NCBI GenBank assembly: GCA_024762935.1
Contig: JANTGK010000005.1
Location: 1 to 55,337 of the forward strand
Direction: 5' to 3'
DNA length: 55,337 nucleotides
From: Candidatus Peregrinibacteria bacterium
GTDB taxonomy: Bacteria; Patescibacteriota; Gracilibacteria; CAIRYL01; GCA-016699755
Shown here one piece after another: positions 17,833 through 28,400 of the stretch. The position numbers were made by a program, and so were the translations under genes. A model generated the notes under the pieces. It had not been told where the DNA came from, did not search any database, and saw only the letters and a list, made by a program, of their open reading frames with translations. Within the stretch, counting starts at the first letter, position 1. Each line of letters begins with the position of its first letter.

Positions 17833-18712
17833 ATTTTTTTAAAGCTTGCTCCTTGCTCTGTGTTCCATGTTCCATGATTTGTCTCTGAGCTGCATGAACA
17901 GTATTTTTTATGAGACTGGCAACCGTCATAGGGCCAACACCTCCTGGGACAGGGGTGATATGACCTACTTTTTTTGAAACGGATTCAAAATGCACATCTC
18001 CTACGAGTTTGCCATTCTCAAGACGATTAATTCCTACATCGATAACTGTTGCTCCTTTTTTTACCATATCTCCGGTAATGAGGTTGGGTACACCTGTAGC
18101 AACGACAAGTATGTCGGCCCGAGCTGTGTGACTTGCCAAATCTTGTGTATAGATATGGCACGTCGTAACGGTTGCGTTTCTATTGAGAAGCATGGTGGAG
18201 ATTGGTTTTCCGACAATATTACTGTGCCCAACAACTACTGCTTCTTTTCCCTCTATGTCAATATTGTACTCTTCGAGGATTCGAATAATACCTGCAGGAG
18301 TTGCAGGTGGGAGATCTTCAAATTCAGTGCTCAAGAACATCTTCCCGAGATTGTAGGCATGAAAACCATCAACATCTTTCTTCGGATCAATGGCACGAAT
18401 GATGTCAGGTACATACATATGATCAGGAACAGGAAGCTGAACAATGAACCCCGTAATGGCAGGGTCATTATTTAACTCTTCTATTTTATGAATAACCTCT
18501 TCCTGTGTTGCCTCTTTTGAGAATGGAATTTTCACTGACTGGATACCTGCTTTTTCGCAGAGTCGTTCCTTGTTTCGTACATATACTGCACTTGCTGGGT
18601 TGTCTCCCACAATAATAACGGCAAGGGTCGGGTTGAGGTCTTTTGTCTCTTTTTTGCACTCCTGTACAATTTTTTCAGAAAGAGCTTTCCCATCGAGAAG
18701 AACTGCTGTCAT
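17825..18712 (-). CDS. folD: Methylenetetrahydrofolate dehydrogenase/cyclohydrolase
   Basis: A 295-residue bifunctional enzyme interconverting 5,10-methylene-THF and 10-formyl-THF. Seen: the catalytic Y44-x3-K48 (YVRNK), VQLPVP, DVDGFH, the NADP-site VVGHSNIVGKP and the C-terminal TPVPGGVGPMT. The last ~15 residues (MEHGTQSKEQ...) are partly encoded by two GGAACA-type heptamers, so the tail seems to have been lengthened by repeat insertion. It partners in function with folP and folK at 24-25 kb. Confidence 0.95.
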   Translation of the reverse strand: MTAVLLDGKALSEKIVQECKKETKDLNPTLAVIIVGDNPASAVYVRNKERLCEKAGIQSVKIPFSKEATQEEVIHKIEELNNDPAITGFIVQLPVPDHMYVPDIIRAIDPKKDVDGFHAYNLGKMFLSTEFEDLPPATPAGIIRILEEYNIDIEGKEAVVVGHSNIVGKPISTMLLNRNATVTTCHIYTQDLASHTARADILVVATGVPNLITGDMVKKGATVIDVGINRLENGKLVGDVHFESVSKKVGHITPVPGGVGPMTVASLIKNTVHAAQRQIMEHGTQSKEQALKKYE

Positions 18713-18821
18713 AACTCAAAAATAAGTGAATGTATTATGCATGAAGAAGAATGTACGAACAAGAGTAGGGGAGGATTAGATGGGGAATGTAGAACGGAAG
18801 GGTAAAAGAAGGATGAACTTA

Positions 18822-19433
18822 CTATTGGTCTTTTCTAAGGTGTATGGTTTCTTTTTGAAGAACAAATTCTAAAATGCTTTGAGCAACATCATCGATTGAT
18901 TGTGTACCATCAATGATTAATCTTTTCTCTTCAGGGATTGTTTGAATATATTTCTGATATCCAAGAGTAATCTTATTCAACAGTTCTTTTTTTTCAAAAA
19001 GTTCCTTCTTCTCTCCCCGTTTATCGATTCTCTTAAGAGCTACTTTTGTTGGAGTATCGAGAAAAATTGTAATATCGGGATTCGGAAAAAACTGTGCTAT
19101 TTGAAAAAAGAATTCATCATCATTTGAAAGGGATGCATAAGCGAGAGTGCTCAAAAAATATCGGTCAGAAAGAACAATTTTCCCTTTTTTTAAAGCAGGG
19201 AGAATTTTTTTTTGAAGGTGATCTTCACGGTCAGCAAAAAAAAGAAGCTGAAGAGCACGAGAAGAAATTTTTTCTTTTCCTGAGAGAACCGTTCGAATGT
19301 ATGACCCAATAGGTCCATCTGTTGGTTCTGCGGTCAGGACTGAATCAATTCTTTTTTTTTGAAGAGTGTTAAAAAGGAGTTTTGCTTGAGTAGTCGTTCC
19401 AGACCCGTCAATTCCTTCAAAAACAATAAACAT
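18822..19433 (-). CDS. tmk: Thymidylate kinase
   Basis: A 203-residue dTMP kinase. The P-loop FEGIDGSGTTTQAK is at residues 5-18, the DRY motif is in LSDRYFLSTLAYAS, and the lid region (about 133-150) is Arg/Lys-rich. Length and motifs are normal. It follows the pilin terminator and precedes folD by 109 bases; thymidylate synthesis uses the folate pool made by folD. Confidence 0.93.
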   Translation of the reverse strand: MFIVFEGIDGSGTTTQAKLLFNTLQKKRIDSVLTAEPTDGPIGSYIRTVLSGKEKISSRALQLLFFADREDHLQKKILPALKKGKIVLSDRYFLSTLAYASLSNDDEFFFQIAQFFPNPDITIFLDTPTKVALKRIDKRGEKKELFEKKELLNKITLGYQKYIQTIPEEKRLIIDGTQSIDDVAQSILEFVLQKETIHLRKDQ

Positions 19434-19488
19434 ACATCCAGTATTAAGTATCAGAAAATAATAATCAAGAATTCAAAAGAAGGAGAAA

Positions 19489-19519
19489 CAAAAAACCCAC
19501 CCCGGCTAACCGGGGTGGG
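19489..19519 (-). terminator. Strong intrinsic terminator after the pilin gene
   Basis: A 10-bp GC-rich perfect hairpin, CCGGGGTGGG/CCCACCCCGG (19510-19519 and 19496-19505) with a CTAA/TTAG loop, is followed on the minus strand by a run of six T. It is the strongest terminator in the window, as expected for a highly expressed pilin. Confidence 0.9.
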
Positions 19520-19566
19520 CAATGTGCCTTGTGTAATTTTTCTTAGGAAAACCTAAGAATCATTTC

Positions 19567-20169
19567 TTATGAACAGTTTCCAGTTGAGCTAGCACAACTG
19601 TCAACACTGAGGGCGATACCGTCTCCTGCAGAGTTTGTTCCTCCGTAGTTATTGGTACCATTAACAGCCCATGGAGTAGTTGCTGCAGTAGTAGTGATTA
19701 CGTGTCCAACGTTAATACCTACTTCCCAACGCTCATCATCATCACCTGTATCTGAGGCCTTTTTTTCTTTTGTTTCTGAATTACCAGCGTTTTCAAAGTT
19801 TGCACTGATTTCATATTCTTGTCCTGCTACAGTAGTAGTTTCATCTTGGGATGCTCCATAGATATAAATAAACTGTGTAGTAGAATCAGCCTGTCCACTT
19901 TTTGGATCATCAGGGAGCTGAGCCATGTATTTTCCGTCAGTAACAATCTCTTTGTAGAGTTCAGGAGTTTTAGGATACTGTGCATTGTCTCCGAATACCT
20001 GCTCAACAGCAGATTTAAGAGTGAGAACATCATTCTGACGAATAGAGTCTCGTGCTTTCTGCTGAGCAGAAGTATAAACAGCGGTGGCACCTGTAGCAAG
20101 AATACCGATAATGGTAATCACCACGAGGAGCTCAATAAGGGTAAAACCCTTAGCATTAAGCTTTTTCAT
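19567..20169 (-). CDS. Type IV pilin-like protein
   Basis: A 200-residue prepilin. The short basic leader MKKLNAKG is cut between G8 and F9, giving the mature N-terminus FTLIELLVVITIIG with Glu at position +5, followed by a hydrophobic helix and a globular domain with KARDSIRQNDVLTLKSAVE and PKTPELYKEIV. A cysteine pair near the C-terminus (CASSTGNC) may form a disulfide loop. It resembles type II secretion-type (G) pseudopilins and the type IV pilins common in CPR genomes. No other pilus genes are in the window. It has its own strong promoter, a ~100-base leader and a strong terminator, suggesting high, independent expression. Confidence 0.92.
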   Translation of the reverse strand: MKKLNAKGFTLIELLVVITIIGILATGATAVYTSAQQKARDSIRQNDVLTLKSAVEQVFGDNAQYPKTPELYKEIVTDGKYMAQLPDDPKSGQADSTTQFIYIYGASQDETTTVAGQEYEISANFENAGNSETKEKKASDTGDDDERWEVGINVGHVITTTAATTPWAVNGTNNYGGTNSAGDGIALSVDSCASSTGNCS

Positions 20170-20276
20170 ATTGGTTTTGGAAAAAAGAAAAGAATAGCTT
20201 TTTGAACACAGTCTTTCGTTTCTATTTATGAGCCAAGGCGCTCTTTGTTCGACGTTTTTTGTTTGTGTTCACGTAT

Positions 20277-20305
20277 ATTATATGCCTTTTTCCTAAATAA
20301 AACAA
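20277..20305 (-). promoter_or_regulatory. Promoter of the pilin gene
   Basis: On the minus strand TTGTTT (20300-20305), a 17-base spacer and a perfect TATAAT (20277-20282). The predicted start near 20270 leaves about 100 bases of 5' leader, unusually long for this window and room for regulation. Confidence 0.65.
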
Positions 20306-20335
20306 GTCTTTTCTTCTTCCTCCTTTAAAAAAACA

Positions 20336-22183
20336 TTATTTTTTTGCATTGAGTGGTTTTCTTTTGAGAATCTCATATTCTCCGTATGAAGCTTTCTTTT
20401 CAAAATGTGATGTTATGTAGTCATCTATTTTTCGTATTCCTGTTGATATGCAGCCATTATTTTTTTCGCAAATAAAGAACTCCCACAAAACAACATAATT
20501 GACATCTTTTAATTCATCAATCATTTCGAGTTGAACAGGAAGTGTTGTTACAATCCCTGTGTGGAGTTCATGATACTTTGTGGCGACAGGTTGATTCAGT
20601 AAAAAGGGAAGCATCACATTATTGACAAAGACACGGCTTGTATCTTTTACGCCAACATACACTTTTTCTTGTATTGGTACTGTGGAGAAATAATCAATTA
20701 CCTTCTGGAGATCTTCATTTTTTTGAGTTGGTGCGATTGGCTGAGAAAAGAATGAATACTGTGTATATGTCGATTTATTTTCGAGAATAGAGTTTCGAAT
20801 GTGTAAGAGTTGCTGAGCGGGATATAATGTGAGGAGAAAAAATATTGGAATAAAGAGAAGTCCCCAACCCCTTTGTTGAAATTGAAGGATAAGATGAAAG
20901 AAAAAAATTGCTGCTAAGAGATTTAAAAAAGAGACGTGTCCATAGTCTGATCTATGACTGGCATAGAGGAAGGCGGCGATGGTAAATAGAGCGAGAAGTA
21001 TATTCTTTAAAAACCCTTCCAAAGGAAATGGATTCTTTTTGATACCTCTATATATCCAGTATCCACCAGAAATGACAAAAGGAATAGGCCAAAAAAACCA
21101 AGCAAAATTATGTGAGAGTTCCTTAAAATTTACAAGGTAGCCCTGAATTGGTTCTTTGAGTTGAGAAAATTCGTACCACGGGAGATGTCTTAGTCCCTGA
21201 TATGTTCCAAACATAGGAAACTCTACTGCTTGCATCCAAAACTGACCAAGTGCACCTATGCTTCCAAGAGCTATAAAAACAGGGGTTGTGATGAAGAGAA
21301 AACCAAGGAGAAGTTTGCCAATAATAGAGGCATACATTGAACCGCTACATCTTTTTGAGAAGAAGACAAAAATAGTGAGGAGAATAAAAATGGAAAGAGA
21401 AGTAAATCCTCCAAAATCAATTCGAAGAAGAAACAGAAGCCCTATGAGAACTCCACCCAGAAGAGGCAAGAAGTGACTCTTGGGATTATCGATAAGATTT
21501 GCAAACCAAAGAGCAATAAGGATAAGGAAAAAAGGTGTTAAAGAAAATTTGCCAAACAGCGCAAGAAAAAGGGTAAAAACAGTAGCATAGATAATATTTG
21601 ATTCTCGACGATAAAAAAGGAAAGTGATTAAAAAGCCAGCAATAGAAATGGTCGCAAAAAAGAGTCGTGCTTCATATACTCCTGGGTTTACATGGAGTGT
21701 GTTCATCAAAAAAAAGAATCCTCCAAGGATACTAAACTTCAGTGGACCATAGATGGTAAAAAAATCTCGATAGGGAATTTCTCCATTTGCAAATCGTTTT
21801 GCACCCAAGAGAGTGACGCCTTCATCATACATTCCTAATGGCTTTAAGAGGAGTGGTTCATGCAGCTTCCATATAAATAAGAGTACGAGCAGGGTAATAG
21901 CAATTCCAACAAGAATAACAATGGCATCCCAAATAGAAAGAAAGACGCCAGGAATAATGTGAAGAGTTCTTTTTTTAAATAATTCTTTTTTTTGATAAAA
22001 ACTTTGTAAAGAAGGTGCTGATTTAATTCCCTGTAATATTTTGGACCACTTTTTCGAAACTTTTTTTTGGAGATTTTTTATTTGTTGCCATTTTGATTGT
22101 ACGCTATGAGTCAGTCTGCTTTGAGAGCTTTCTTTTGTACTCTTTTCTTTTTTTTGCTGATGTTTAGGGGTTTTCTTTTTCAC
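20336..22183 (-). CDS. GT-C fold membrane glycosyltransferase-like protein
   Basis: A 615-residue protein: a ~75-residue highly basic cytosolic N-terminus, then about 11 helices and a C-terminal extracytoplasmic domain (about 490-610). After helix 1 the loop has MYDEGVTLLGAKRFANGEIP and YRDFFTIYGP, the acidic D-E motif and G-x-x-P-Y-x-D-F pattern of GT-C enzymes that use polyprenyl-phosphate sugars. It is not a close match to PMT or ArnT. It lies 61 bases after the S41 protease gene. Acceptor unknown; the pilin downstream is one possible target. Confidence 0.7.
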   Translation of the reverse strand: MKKKTPKHQQKKEKSTKESSQSRLTHSVQSKWQQIKNLQKKVSKKWSKILQGIKSAPSLQSFYQKKELFKKRTLHIIPGVFLSIWDAIVILVGIAITLLVLLFIWKLHEPLLLKPLGMYDEGVTLLGAKRFANGEIPYRDFFTIYGPLKFSILGGFFFLMNTLHVNPGVYEARLFFATISIAGFLITFLFYRRESNIIYATVFTLFLALFGKFSLTPFFLILIALWFANLIDNPKSHFLPLLGGVLIGLLFLLRIDFGGFTSLSIFILLTIFVFFSKRCSGSMYASIIGKLLLGFLFITTPVFIALGSIGALGQFWMQAVEFPMFGTYQGLRHLPWYEFSQLKEPIQGYLVNFKELSHNFAWFFWPIPFVISGGYWIYRGIKKNPFPLEGFLKNILLALFTIAAFLYASHRSDYGHVSFLNLLAAIFFFHLILQFQQRGWGLLFIPIFFLLTLYPAQQLLHIRNSILENKSTYTQYSFFSQPIAPTQKNEDLQKVIDYFSTVPIQEKVYVGVKDTSRVFVNNVMLPFLLNQPVATKYHELHTGIVTTLPVQLEMIDELKDVNYVVLWEFFICEKNNGCISTGIRKIDDYITSHFEKKASYGEYEILKRKPLNAKK

Positions 22184-22243
22184 GAATTATATTGAATAGA
22201 ATGTAATAGGTTTACGAGTGTGTATAGATGATATTGTAATGTA

Positions 22244-23911
22244 CTATTTCCACTGGCCTCTTTTGATAAGTCTTGCAGCATATGCCCATGATGCTTGATT
22301 ATTTTCGATATCATCAAAAAATAAGTCTGGAGTAATTCCGATATCATTAATACTACGGTCGTTTGGGGTGAGCCATTCTGCAACAGTAATTTTGAGTGCA
22401 GATCCATCATCAAATTGCATGAGCTCTTGTGCTGTACCTTTTCCGTAGGTAGTGGTGCCAACGACTATGCCGCGATGGAGATCTTGCACTGCACCTGAGA
22501 CAATTTCACTGGCGGAAGCAGATCTTTCGTTTACGAGTACAACAAGTGGATACTGAGAAAGATCACCAGGCCCTCTTACTTTTTCAGTGTGAGTAATATC
22601 CCTTCCTCGCGTCTTTACTGCAATGGAATCTTTCGGAAGAAGGTGTGATAAGAGTTCAATAGCAGCATCAAGAAAACCTCCTGGATTATTTCTCAGGTCA
22701 AGAATGATTCCATTTTCTGCATACTGTTTATACTCTTCTGTGGCATTAAGAATCTCTGATACGGTGTCACTTCCAAAAAAATCAACTTCAAGTACCAGGT
22801 ATTCATCCTGTATATGGGGTGTGGTAGAAGTCAGTTCAATTGGACCACGAACGATAGTTCTCTCTATTTTTTTTGCTCGTCTTTGGAGTGTAATTTTTAC
22901 CTTTGTCTTATTTTCACCCTTTATGAGACTAACAATTTCTTCAAGGGTCATATCTCCTTGAGATACGTCAATTCCATCTACTTCTATGATGACATCCCCA
23001 GGTCTTAATCCTGCTTTTTCAGAGGGGCTATTTTTTAGAGGTTTTATGATTTGTATCTGACCTTCTTTATTGAGTCCCACTTGAGCACCAATTCCGTATT
23101 GATTCCCAATGCCAACGCCCGTTAGAAAGTTGTCCGTTTCTTCTTTATTAAAGTAGACGGTGTGGGGATCATCAAGTGAGCCTACCGCCTTGCGAATTAT
23201 CGTTTCCATGAGCTCTTCTGAATCGATTTCATCTGCTCGAAGATATTTTGTATGAATAATGTTCCACACCTCATCAAATATCTCCTGCTTTGGTCGATGT
23301 TGATCATTTTTAGTATCAGTATTAAAGATGATATCTTCTGATTTTCTACTGAGAGAAATAGCATCAAGTATTTTTGCACATTCTAATCGGGTGAGTGTTT
23401 TATGGGTTCCAAATATATTTTTCTTGAGTTGTTTTGTGATTCTCATTCTCAGTGCTTTGGCAATAACACCATTTCCTTCTGCATCTTTTGGAAGGTCAAT
23501 ATACTGAAGGTGGAGACCTGCAATAGGTATTGTTACTCCTTCAAGCTTAAGGGCAATCTTAAGGGCATCAATTTTTTGAATAGGTTTTTTTGGGGAAAAC
23601 TTGTTTTCCGTAGGAATCACTCCAAGTTCCCAGGCCCTTGCAATAAATGGAGCATAAGCATCTTGAGCGTGAACATCTGTAAAAGGTTCTCGTATGCTTT
23701 TTCCTTCGACGTCTTCATTTACATTTCTTAATGCCCATACAACAAATTGTGCTCGGGTGCATTTCAGATCTGGAAAAAAATGAGCCTTATCTTTTATAGT
23801 GCCAGCTTCGATGAGCCTTTCTATAGCGTTACTCTCTACATCTTCAAATGCTTTTGCTCCCCCCGGAAAAAAGAGAAAGAGCACAGCACAGGTGAGGAGT
23901 AATTTTTTCAT
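22244..23911 (-). CDS. SLH-domain C-terminal processing protease (S41)
   Basis: A 555-residue secreted protease. Signal peptide (1-21), then two or three SLH-like repeats (about 22-195; DVESNAIERLIEAGTI, FTDVHAQDAYAPFIARAWELG) that bind cell-wall polymer, a PDZ domain (about 270-350; GLRPGDVIIEVDGID) and the S41 peptidase core with the catalytic Ser in NERSASASEI and Lys in TTYGKGTAQ. So it is a CtpA-like enzyme anchored to the wall by S-layer homology domains, an uncommon but known architecture in Gram-positive-like envelopes. Its 5' side carries the second heptamer-repeat array. Confidence 0.88.
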   Translation of the reverse strand: MKKLLLTCAVLFLFFPGGAKAFEDVESNAIERLIEAGTIKDKAHFFPDLKCTRAQFVVWALRNVNEDVEGKSIREPFTDVHAQDAYAPFIARAWELGVIPTENKFSPKKPIQKIDALKIALKLEGVTIPIAGLHLQYIDLPKDAEGNGVIAKALRMRITKQLKKNIFGTHKTLTRLECAKILDAISLSRKSEDIIFNTDTKNDQHRPKQEIFDEVWNIIHTKYLRADEIDSEELMETIIRKAVGSLDDPHTVYFNKEETDNFLTGVGIGNQYGIGAQVGLNKEGQIQIIKPLKNSPSEKAGLRPGDVIIEVDGIDVSQGDMTLEEIVSLIKGENKTKVKITLQRRAKKIERTIVRGPIELTSTTPHIQDEYLVLEVDFFGSDTVSEILNATEEYKQYAENGIILDLRNNPGGFLDAAIELLSHLLPKDSIAVKTRGRDITHTEKVRGPGDLSQYPLVVLVNERSASASEIVSGAVQDLHRGIVVGTTTYGKGTAQELMQFDDGSALKITVAEWLTPNDRSINDIGITPDLFFDDIENNQASWAYAARLIKRGQWK

Positions 23912-23977
23912 AGTTTAAAGAGAATATCTTGGATATTTTTCCAAAAGAATAATCAAATATCAAGAAACAAGAATTAT

Positions 23978-24047
23978 GGAACACGAAACACGGAACAGGG
24001 AACACGGAACAGGGAACACGGAACACGGAACACGGAACAGGGAACGA
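23978..24047. repeat. Heptamer repeat array (GGAACA[C/G])10
   Basis: Ten consecutive 7-bp units of consensus GGAACA followed by C or G, with small deviations (GAAACAC, GGAACGA). It lies between the S41 protease start (23911) and the folK stop (24099). Same unit family as 17418-17463. Confidence 0.9.
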
Positions 24048-24098
24048 GGAGGGATAAACCATATTTTTTGCCTCAACTGTAATGATATGGCTCAAGAT

Positions 24099-24602
24099 TT
24101 ATTCCTCACTCTCTTCTGAGTTGCACATTTTATATTCTCTTTTTTGACATTCCTTCTTTGTTTCACATATCTCCTCTATTGTTTTTTCTGAATCTGGAGG
24201 AGAGAAGTCTGGGGCAATCTGCAACATCGGCTGTAATACAAAGTTTCGCTGCTTCCAATATTTGTGCGGAATATGAAGTTTTTCTTCTGTAATACTGTCT
24301 TGATTCCAGAAGAGGATATCAATATCAATTTCTCGAGGTCCCCATTTTTTCCGACTTTTTCTGCCAAGTTTTTTTTCTATTTTTTGTGTTTTTTCAAGAA
24401 GTTCTTGTGGACTGAGGTCTGTGGATATTTTTATTACTGTATTCAAAAAAGTTGGTTGATCTATTTCACCCCATGGTTCTGAATTTATAAATTCTGAGAC
24501 ATCTTCAATAATGGCAATATCATCAATTTCTCCGATAGCATGGAGAATATTCTCTTCTCTGTTTCCGATGTTGCTGCCGAGTCCAAGGAAAATGTTATCC
24601 AT
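24099..24602 (-). CDS. folK: HPPK (dihydropteridine pyrophosphokinase)
   Basis: A 167-residue enzyme that pyrophosphorylates 6-hydroxymethyl-dihydropterin. GLGSNIGNREENI at the N-terminus and WGPREIDIDILFW (Mg/ATP-binding Asp pair) are diagnostic, as are EPWGEIDQPTFLN and HIPHKYWKQRNFVLQPM. The Cys/Glu-rich C-tail is extra. Its start overlaps the folP stop by eight bases, so the pair is translationally coupled. Confidence 0.93.
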   Translation of the reverse strand: MDNIFLGLGSNIGNREENILHAIGEIDDIAIIEDVSEFINSEPWGEIDQPTFLNTVIKISTDLSPQELLEKTQKIEKKLGRKSRKKWGPREIDIDILFWNQDSITEEKLHIPHKYWKQRNFVLQPMLQIAPDFSPPDSEKTIEEICETKKECQKREYKMCNSEESEE

Positions 24603-25401
24603 AATATGGGTCTGTAATCAGGAGTTGGTATGTTTTTAAGGCCTCATGCATTTCTTTTGTGTCGTGAACGCGAACTATGTCTGCACCATTTTGGGTAGCG
24701 ATAAGGCTTGATGCAATACTTGCAATAAGCCGATTTTTTGGATTCACGGGGTCAGACACTATTCCAAGAAAACCTTTTCGACTCGTACCGATGAGAATTT
24801 TATTGTCTGGAAATCGTTTTCTCAATCGACTGAGCTCTCGGAGAACTTTAAAGCTCACTTTTGGGTCAGAAGAAAGAAAGTTCCCCATACCTGGGTCTAG
24901 AATAATACGATTAGGATTGATTCCATTTTTTGTTGCAAATTCCAGTCGTTCTTCTAAAAAATCACCGATTTCTTGAATCGGGTCATCATATTCTTTTTTC
25001 TTCGCGGTTGTCCGTGCATTTGGGTCTTTTGAGTACATGATGACAATTTTACAGTCTGATTCTTGTAATGTGCGGATCATTTTGGGATCACCCCTAAAAG
25101 CCGTGACATCATTGATAATATGTACTCCTTTTTGAAGAGCTCTATGAGCAATTTCTGATTTCCAAGTATCAACTGAAATTGGTATTTGAAGATGGATTAC
25201 AGTACTGAGAACCAGTTCAAGTCTTCTCCACTCTTCATCCACGGGCACCTCTTTTGATCCGGGGCCACTACTTTCTGCTCCAATATCTAGAATATCTGCA
25301 CCATCTTGAACCATTTTTTCTGCTTGAATAAGTGCTTTTTTAGAATCTAGAAAATCACCCCCATCTGAGAATGAGTCAGGTGTGATATTGAGAATGCCCA
25401 T
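24595..25401 (-). CDS. folP: Dihydropteroate synthase
   Basis: A 268-residue TIM-barrel enzyme joining pterin pyrophosphate to p-aminobenzoate. MGILNITPDSFSDGG opens the protein, followed by DILDIGAESSGPGS, where the usual ESTRPG has become ESSGPG. Later come IINDVTAF, ILDPGMGNF and LIGTSRKGFLG. The start at this MGILN is a little shorter than many homologues; the same frame is open for about 12 more codons upstream without a canonical start. The altered ESTRPG loop is of note because that loop contacts pABA and sulfonamides. Confidence 0.93.
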   Translation of the reverse strand: MGILNITPDSFSDGGDFLDSKKALIQAEKMVQDGADILDIGAESSGPGSKEVPVDEEWRRLELVLSTVIHLQIPISVDTWKSEIAHRALQKGVHIINDVTAFRGDPKMIRTLQESDCKIVIMYSKDPNARTTAKKKEYDDPIQEIGDFLEERLEFATKNGINPNRIILDPGMGNFLSSDPKVSFKVLRELSRLRKRFPDNKILIGTSRKGFLGIVSDPVNPKNRLIASIASSLIATQNGADIVRVHDTKEMHEALKTYQLLITDPYYG

Positions 25402-25436
25402 AATTTTTGCTGCTGTATTGATAGGAATATGAAGAA

Positions 25437-28400
25437 TTATTTGTTTTGTTCCGAGTCTCTTTTCTGAAAGAATGAGAAGAAATCAAATGAATTATTTTGA
25501 AGGTACTCATCAAGCATATAAGAGAGGTCTTTATTGGTCGTATTATTGGAACACTTAAGACAATATTTCTTTCTCTGGGTTTTGTCTTTTAATATCTTTG
25601 GTGTCGTATCAAAGATATTGTTTACAAGCTTTACAACGGAATTGTCTCCTTTTCTTTTCTTTTTTCCTTCTGCACTTCTGAAAGTTATTTGTTTCTCATT
25701 ATTAATAAATAGATTTTCAGTAAATTCTCCCTTTCCGCCTTCAAAAAATGCCTTTTTATTATATGAGTTAATCGCTGTTTTATTCATGAGAAAAAGATTG
25801 TGGGATAATTCTGGATGAGAGCTATCTTTGACTTCTACGCCAATAAAACATTCTTGGAGAATATTATTGGTAATGGTGGGACTTGATCTTTCTCCAGTAC
25901 TAATACATTTGTCTCCTGATTGTTGAATAACATTATCCTTCACAAGGGTATCAGAGCCTGAGAAATCTATAGAATCATTTCCATTATGTATGAATGTGTT
26001 ATTACGGATTTCACCAGACATAAAATCAAAATCGATTGCATCTGCGCTATTATTCTGAAAAGTTGAATCTTCTATAATTGAATGTGTCGAGTACTTGATA
26101 TTTATGGCATCATCTCCTGTTGCATTCTCAAACTGACACTCTTGTATAAGTGCATCGGTATGATAGATCGAAAGCATTCCACTAAAAAAAGCACCATTTA
26201 TAGAGTCATCACTTCCATTTTGTATTTTTACATACGAAAAGACACTCTGCTTCTCTGTTTTTCCGAGTACGGCTACAACACCAAATGGTTCATCGGGATG
26301 ATTTGCAAGAATCTGAATGGGGTTTTCTTTTGTTCCTTTGGCTATAATCTGTCCATAAGACAGAATGGATATATTCTTTTTCATTTTTAGCGTTGTGCCT
26401 GGTTGAATCTTAAAAATAGAATTTTTTGGAAGAATAATCGTTTCAGCAATAGTGTGCTCACCGCTAGGGAGAGTCAAATACTCATCTTCTTTGTAAAAAA
26501 GCGGATGTTGCTTGAGGAATTCTTTTTCAGAGAGATTGATATCATTAATGTGGGCAAAAGTATCGGTGTAGACATTTATCTCTTGAGTTTCAAGTGGAAG
26601 ACGATTAACTTCTGTAAAAGGGGTGTTGTCAGGGGTACCGAGAACTTCCTCAAGGATATAGGAGGTTTCAACTACAGGTGATTCAAAAAGAAAGAGATAT
26701 CCAAATGGTACTTTTTGCTGTGTATCCCAATCATTCTCATCACTAAAACTATAGAGAGAATGAGAAATAAGTTTATTTTCTGAATTTGTTATTTTTCCAT
26801 TTTGGATGAATACTTTTTGGTCATCTGTATCTATAGAGAAGTTCTTATTTTGATCATAAAAAAGGTTATTTCCTGAGGGAATATCTATTGATGCTATTTT
26901 TATGTTGAAAATATTGTCAGGAAAAAATTCAAGACCAATAATCTCTTCCTTTGCGTTTCTATGTTTTATTACTGATATTTTATTATTGTAGAAATCTTCT
27001 ACAAATGTAAATTTTGTTTTTGAGAACGTAGTGTTCGTTACCGTTAGTTTTCCGTTTATATGAGAAATTGGTCCTCTTACATAGTGCTTCAGATTGTCAT
27101 TTTCCTTTTCAGATATAATAATTTTGGCATCTCCTCCATTAAAAATATGAAGATAATCAAGAATATTTTTTTTGTTATTCTCAGAAATGATGCTTATAGT
27201 GCCCCACGAATCTGTATTGGAATGTGCTTGAAAAGTGATTGGTTTTTCTTTTGTTCCTTGAGCGATAATATTTCCAAAAATAATAACTGATACACCTGGA
27301 TTGAGGAGCAACGTAACCCCTTTTTCGATGATAAGTGTCCTGTCTGAGGGTATTACAAGGTCTTTTTCTATTTGATAGGTACCTTTTGGAATCCGTAATG
27401 TATGTTCAGACTCTTTTACAAAGGAGAGTGTCCTGTATTCCCTTATGTGCTCTATGGGTGGAATTCCTTCTTCTTTAGAGAATTCTTCACTTCTTTTGAA
27501 AAGTACAAACAGTATGTCCTCAAGTGTAGTGAGAGCACCAAAATATTTTTGCCTTTTATTTTTATCTAACTCATTGAGATAGTGAGTGGTAAAACTATAC
27601 ATCATGTTTTCAAAGGTTTTGGCCTCAGTACCTTTATATTTTTTTATATACATATGTGTTTTTTCCCGTACCCCATTTATAAACCTGTCACTTTTTCCAA
27701 TTTTATAAAAGAGGAGCCTTTCTGTGGCACTGTCGAAGTTTGAGTTGTTATATCTTTTGACATCGGGAAACCATGGGGTAATATCCCAAGGGAAAAACAC
27801 AATTTTTCCCTGGCTGCTATCAAATATAAATTTCCAATTATGCAAGTTGTCAAAATGTTCACTAAATATATATCTATTGAGGGCATATATTTTTGTAAGA
27901 TTTTTTATATCTACTACTTTGCTTATTCTGTTATACATTTCATTTGGGGAAATCTCTTTGTTGTGAAGTAATTTTAAAAGCTCATATATTGGTGCATAAT
28001 CAGTGTATTTATGCTTTTCTGAAGATATTTTTACATCAAAGTAGGCAGGACTCTCAGTAAGAGATGCCATTTTTTCATCAGAATTATGCTTTACATTTTT
28101 TGGGGTATAGGCTCTTATGTCACCATCAAAGAAATCTGTTTCATCAGTAAAATTATTATTTGCTAAAAATGATTCATCATAATTTTCATTCACCCAGTAT
28201 AATAATGGTGATTCTCCATTGACTGATATGTATGCAATTTCATTTCTTGGACTCGGAAGGTTCATTTTTTTTGCGAGATCCATGAGAAACATTTCTAAAA
28301 AATATCCCTTATCACTCGGAATATTGAGCGATATTTTTTTATTATGAAAAAGAGGGTATTTATCTTTTTTAAATTTTATCATGTAACTCTTTTTTTTATA

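Noticed and set aside
17418-24047. CRISPR array
   Set aside because: The units are 7 bp, directly contiguous and without spacers; no cas genes.
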